Shown in pieces: positions 5,267-6,926 of a stretch of 6,926 nt of DNA. The DNA comes from Nitrospirota bacterium. Its GTDB lineage: Bacteria; Nitrospirota; Nitrospiria; SBBL01; Manganitrophaceae. The translations under genes and the position numbers were made by a program. The notes under the pieces were generated by a model that searched no databases, was not told where the DNA came from, and was given only the letters and a program-made list of their open reading frames with translations. The stretch's first letter is position 1; every line of letters starts with the position of its first letter. The stretch lies in assembly GCA_023248505.1 (NCBI GenBank), contig JAHFEM010000048.1:1-6926 (forward strand). Direction: 5' to 3'.

Positions 5267-6247
5267 ATGCCGACCACCTACATCAAAGCGATCCGCGATG
5301 CCATGTTCGAGGAGATGAAGCGGGACGAGAATGTCTTCATTCTGGGCGAAGACGTCGGAATCCTCGGAGGGGCGTTCAAAGCGACGGACGGCTTTCTAAA
5401 AGAGTTTGGGCCGGAGCGGGTCATCGACACGCCGATCGCCGAATCGCTCATCGTCGGCGCGGCAATCGGCGCCGCCGTTTTGGGGATGCGGCCGATTGCG
5501 GAGATCCAATTCGCCGATTTTATCTCGTGCGCCTACGATCAGATTATCAACATGGCGGCGACCCTCCGCTATCGGCACGGCGGCGGCGCGCAGGTCCCGA
5601 TGGTGATCCGGGGTCCCTCGGGAGCGGGGGTTCATGGAGGACTTTTTCACTCACAAAATCCGGAATCGTATTTCCTCTCCGTCCCCGGCCTGAAGATGGT
5701 CGCGCCCGCTACCGCCTATGACGCCAAAGGTTTGTTGAAGGCGGCGATCCGCGACGACGATCCGGTCCTTTTCTTTGAGCACAAATACCTCTATCGAAGA
5801 ATCCAAGAAGAACTTCCGGAAGAAGACTACATCGTTCCCCTCGGCAAGGCGGCGGTCCGCCGCGAGGGGTCGGATATGACCTTCATCACCTATAGCTCGA
5901 TGCTCTACCCCTCTTTGACGGCGGCGGAGCGGCTGGAAAAGGAGGACGGTCTCCGCGTGGAGGTGATCGACTTGAGATCGCTCCGGCCGCTCGATTGGGA
6001 GACGCTCTTCGGATCGGTCCGGAAGACGAACAAGGTCGTCATCATCCATGAAGATCGGCGGACCGGCGGCATCGGCGGAGAGATCGCCGCCCGCCTGGCG
6101 GAGGAGTGCTTCGATTCACTCGACGGCCCGATCGTCCGGGTCGCGTCGGAAGATACCCATTATGCCTTTAGTCCTCCACTGGAGGAGTTCATCTTACCGA
6201 ACGTTGATAAGATCCTCGCCAAGGCGAGAGCGTTGGCGGCCTATTAA
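5267..6247 (+). CDS. 2-oxo acid dehydrogenase E1 component, beta subunit
   Basis: The 326-residue protein (from ATG 5267) is the transketolase-like partner of the preceding alpha subunit. It begins MPTTYIKAIRDAM, the usual beta-subunit opening. FILGEDVG is at 24-31 and DTPIAES at 54-60, with Glu59 as the TPP-activating glutamate. EIQFADFI is at 78-85, VHGGLFHSQ at 121-129 with the conserved His127, and a pyrimidine-domain to C-terminal-domain junction follows (VPGLKMVAPATAYDAKGLLKAAIRDD type). The C-terminal transketolase domain includes VIDLRSLRPLDW and HEDRRTGGIGGE. An in-frame TTG at 5255 would add four residues (MDFR), but the family start fits ATG 5267. The ribosome site is weak: only GGA at 5257-5259, seven bases away. 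Translation may therefore depend on transcript context rather than a strong Shine-Dalgarno. The 91 bases before it show no obvious promoter. Confidence 0.93.
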   Translation: MPTTYIKAIRDAMFEEMKRDENVFILGEDVGILGGAFKATDGFLKEFGPERVIDTPIAESLIVGAAIGAAVLGMRPIAEIQFADFISCAYDQIINMAATLRYRHGGGAQVPMVIRGPSGAGVHGGLFHSQNPESYFLSVPGLKMVAPATAYDAKGLLKAAIRDDDPVLFFEHKYLYRRIQEELPEEDYIVPLGKAAVRREGSDMTFITYSSMLYPSLTAAERLEKEDGLRVEVIDLRSLRPLDWETLFGSVRKTNKVVIIHEDRRTGGIGGEIAARLAEECFDSLDGPIVRVASEDTHYAFSPPLEEFILPNVDKILAKARALAAY

Positions 6248-6251
6248 ATAC

Positions 6252-6306
6252 CGGGAGGCGAAAGGCGGGAGGCAAAAAATTAAATCTTTGCCCCCTCCCG
6301 TATTTT
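6252..6306 (+). terminator. Hairpin with two alternative left arms and T-rich tail between E1 beta and E2
   Basis: CGGGAGGC occurs twice as a direct repeat (6252-6259 and 6266-6273). Each copy can pair with CCTCCCG (6294-6300); the nearer copy extends with CAAA/TTTG across a CCC bulge, and the farther one extends outward with AAATA/TATTT across a bulged C. TATTTT follows at 6301-6306. It lies five bases after the E1 beta stop and directly before the E2 ribosome site (GAGG, 6307-6310). It may act as a partial terminator that lowers E2 expression, or as an mRNA processing or stability element. Confidence 0.45.
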
Positions 6307-6319
6307 GAGGAATAAAAAG

Positions 6320-6926
6320 ATGCCTACCAAAGTGATCATGCCTCAAATGGGAGAGAGCGTCGTCGAGGGGAAGCTCACGAAGTGGTTGGTTCGAGAGGGG
6401 GACCATGTCGAGCCCGACCAACCGATCGCGGAGATCTCGACCGACAAGGTCGACGTGGAAATTCCCTCGCCCGGCGCCGGAACCTTGATGAAGATCTATG
6501 TGCCCGAGGGGGCCACCGCCTCGATCGGGGCCGAGCTCGCCCTGATCGGAGATGGAAAAGAGGCGGAACGGGGAACAGCCGCGCCGACGGTGGCGCGTCC
6601 TCCCGCCGCCCCGCCGGGACGTCCTCCGGCCGTGGAACGTCCCCCCGCCGCGGGAAAACCGGCGGAAAGAAAAGAGACGGGTGAAGAAAAGCGCGAGCAG
6701 GCGGAAATCGGGCGGATCTCCCCGCTCGTCCGGAAGCTGGCCGAAGAACACCGGGTCGACCTCTCGCAGGTGAAGGGAACCGGCCTCGACGGCCGGATTA
6801 CCAAACAGGATCTGCTCCGCCACGTCGGGAAAGAAGAGACCCCATCGGAAGCGGAAAAGACCGCTTCCCCTGCCGCGGCCCCGCCTCGTGAAGCGGCTCC
6901 CAAGCCCGCCGCGCCGGTCGCCCCTG
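6320..6926 (+). CDS. 2-oxo acid dehydrogenase E2 component (dihydrolipoamide acyltransferase), 5' part
   Basis: E2 is the core of the complex: its lipoylated arm receives the acyl group from E1 and its C-terminal catalytic domain transfers it to CoA. The 202 residues in the window show one N-terminal lipoyl domain (about 2-77) opening MPTKVIMPQMGESVVEGKL, with the lipoyl-accepting Lys43 in EISTDKVDVEIPSP. A flexible Pro/Ala/Arg/Glu-rich linker spans about 80-130 and contains RPPA three times. A peripheral-subunit-binding domain (about 133-169, ISPLVRKLAEEHRVDLSQVKGTGLDGRITKQDLLRHV) binds E1 or E3, and a second Pro/Ala-rich linker then runs off the window. The acetyltransferase catalytic domain (HHxxxDG) is not in view. 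GAGG at 6307-6310 lies nine bases before ATG 6320. The lipoyl domain resembles those of branched-chain and 2-oxoglutarate-type E2 proteins, so the acyl group is not certain. Confidence 0.93.
   Translation, partial: MPTKVIMPQMGESVVEGKLTKWLVREGDHVEPDQPIAEISTDKVDVEIPSPGAGTLMKIYVPEGATASIGAELALIGDGKEAERGTAAPTVARPPAAPPGRPPAVERPPAAGKPAERKETGEEKREQAEIGRISPLVRKLAEEHRVDLSQVKGTGLDGRITKQDLLRHVGKEETPSEAEKTASPAAAPPREAAPKPAAPVAP

Noticed and set aside
6194..6823. Minus-strand open frame (209 residues) across E1 beta end and E2
   Set aside because: It runs antisense to the lipoyl domain and linker and is rich in Arg/Gly, as expected from the complement of GC-rich coding sequence.
1..6926. CRISPR array, tRNA or rRNA genes, insertion sequence
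   Set aside because: No regularly spaced direct repeats, cloverleaf structures, rRNA signatures, transposase motifs or terminal repeats were seen on either strand.

Overview
The window reads as bacterial chromosome: seven complete protein genes, plus one cut at each end, all on the + strand. The organism is not named by any marker here. The mix of a sigma-54 activator, a Crp/Fnr regulator, small two-CxxC zinc-ribbon proteins and an alpha/beta-type 2-oxo acid dehydrogenase E1 fits a Nitrospirota or deltaproteobacteria-like lineage. That placement is an inference of low to moderate confidence. The left-hand leader (about 690-960) is AT-rich, while the dehydrogenase genes on the right are clearly GC-richer.

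Left region (1-2794). The 3' part of a sigma-54-dependent, NtrC-type activator (1-691) is followed by a 271-base gap dense in signals. These are an 8-bp-arm dyad just after the activator stop (698-724), three TCCACA blocks about one helical turn apart (736-764), and a good -24/-12 sigma-54 promoter match (817-832). A Crp/Fnr-like dyad (821-836) overlaps that promoter. A second dyad (919-938) and a hairpin over the ribosome binding site (943-956) lie just before a Crp/Fnr-family gene (963-1733). The simplest reading is that the activator, or a relative, turns on the Crp/Fnr gene from the sigma-54 promoter, and the Crp/Fnr protein may feed back on its own leader. A ManC-like sugar-1-phosphate nucleotidyltransferase (1811-2794) follows 77 bases later and suggests a link to GDP-sugar or exopolysaccharide supply.

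Middle region (2795-4212). A stand-alone receiver domain lacking the usual Asp pair (2914-3276) is followed by two very small zinc-ribbon proteins (3328-3537 and 3648-3779). All three are unassigned to a pathway. A 433-base stretch without a convincing gene follows. It holds a perfect 16-bp-arm GC-rich inverted repeat (3954-3992), two weak terminator-like hairpins and an extended -10 promoter candidate just ahead of the next operon.

Right region (4213-6926). This is an operon for a 2-oxo acid dehydrogenase complex: E1 alpha, E1 beta and the start of the E2 acyltransferase, with its lipoyl domain and peripheral-subunit-binding domain. The three act together: E1 (alpha2beta2, TPP) decarboxylates a 2-oxo acid and reductively acylates the lipoyl lysine of E2, which passes the acyl group to CoA. 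E3 is not in the window. The substrate (pyruvate, branched-chain 2-oxo acid, or acetoin as a related substrate) is not settled by the sequence. A hairpin with two alternative left arms and a T-rich tail sits between E1 beta and E2.

I see no CRISPR array, tRNA, rRNA, transposase or phage gene. The most interesting parts are the layered control region at 692-962, the degenerate receiver with its small zinc-ribbon neighbours, and the two strong inverted-repeat structures.
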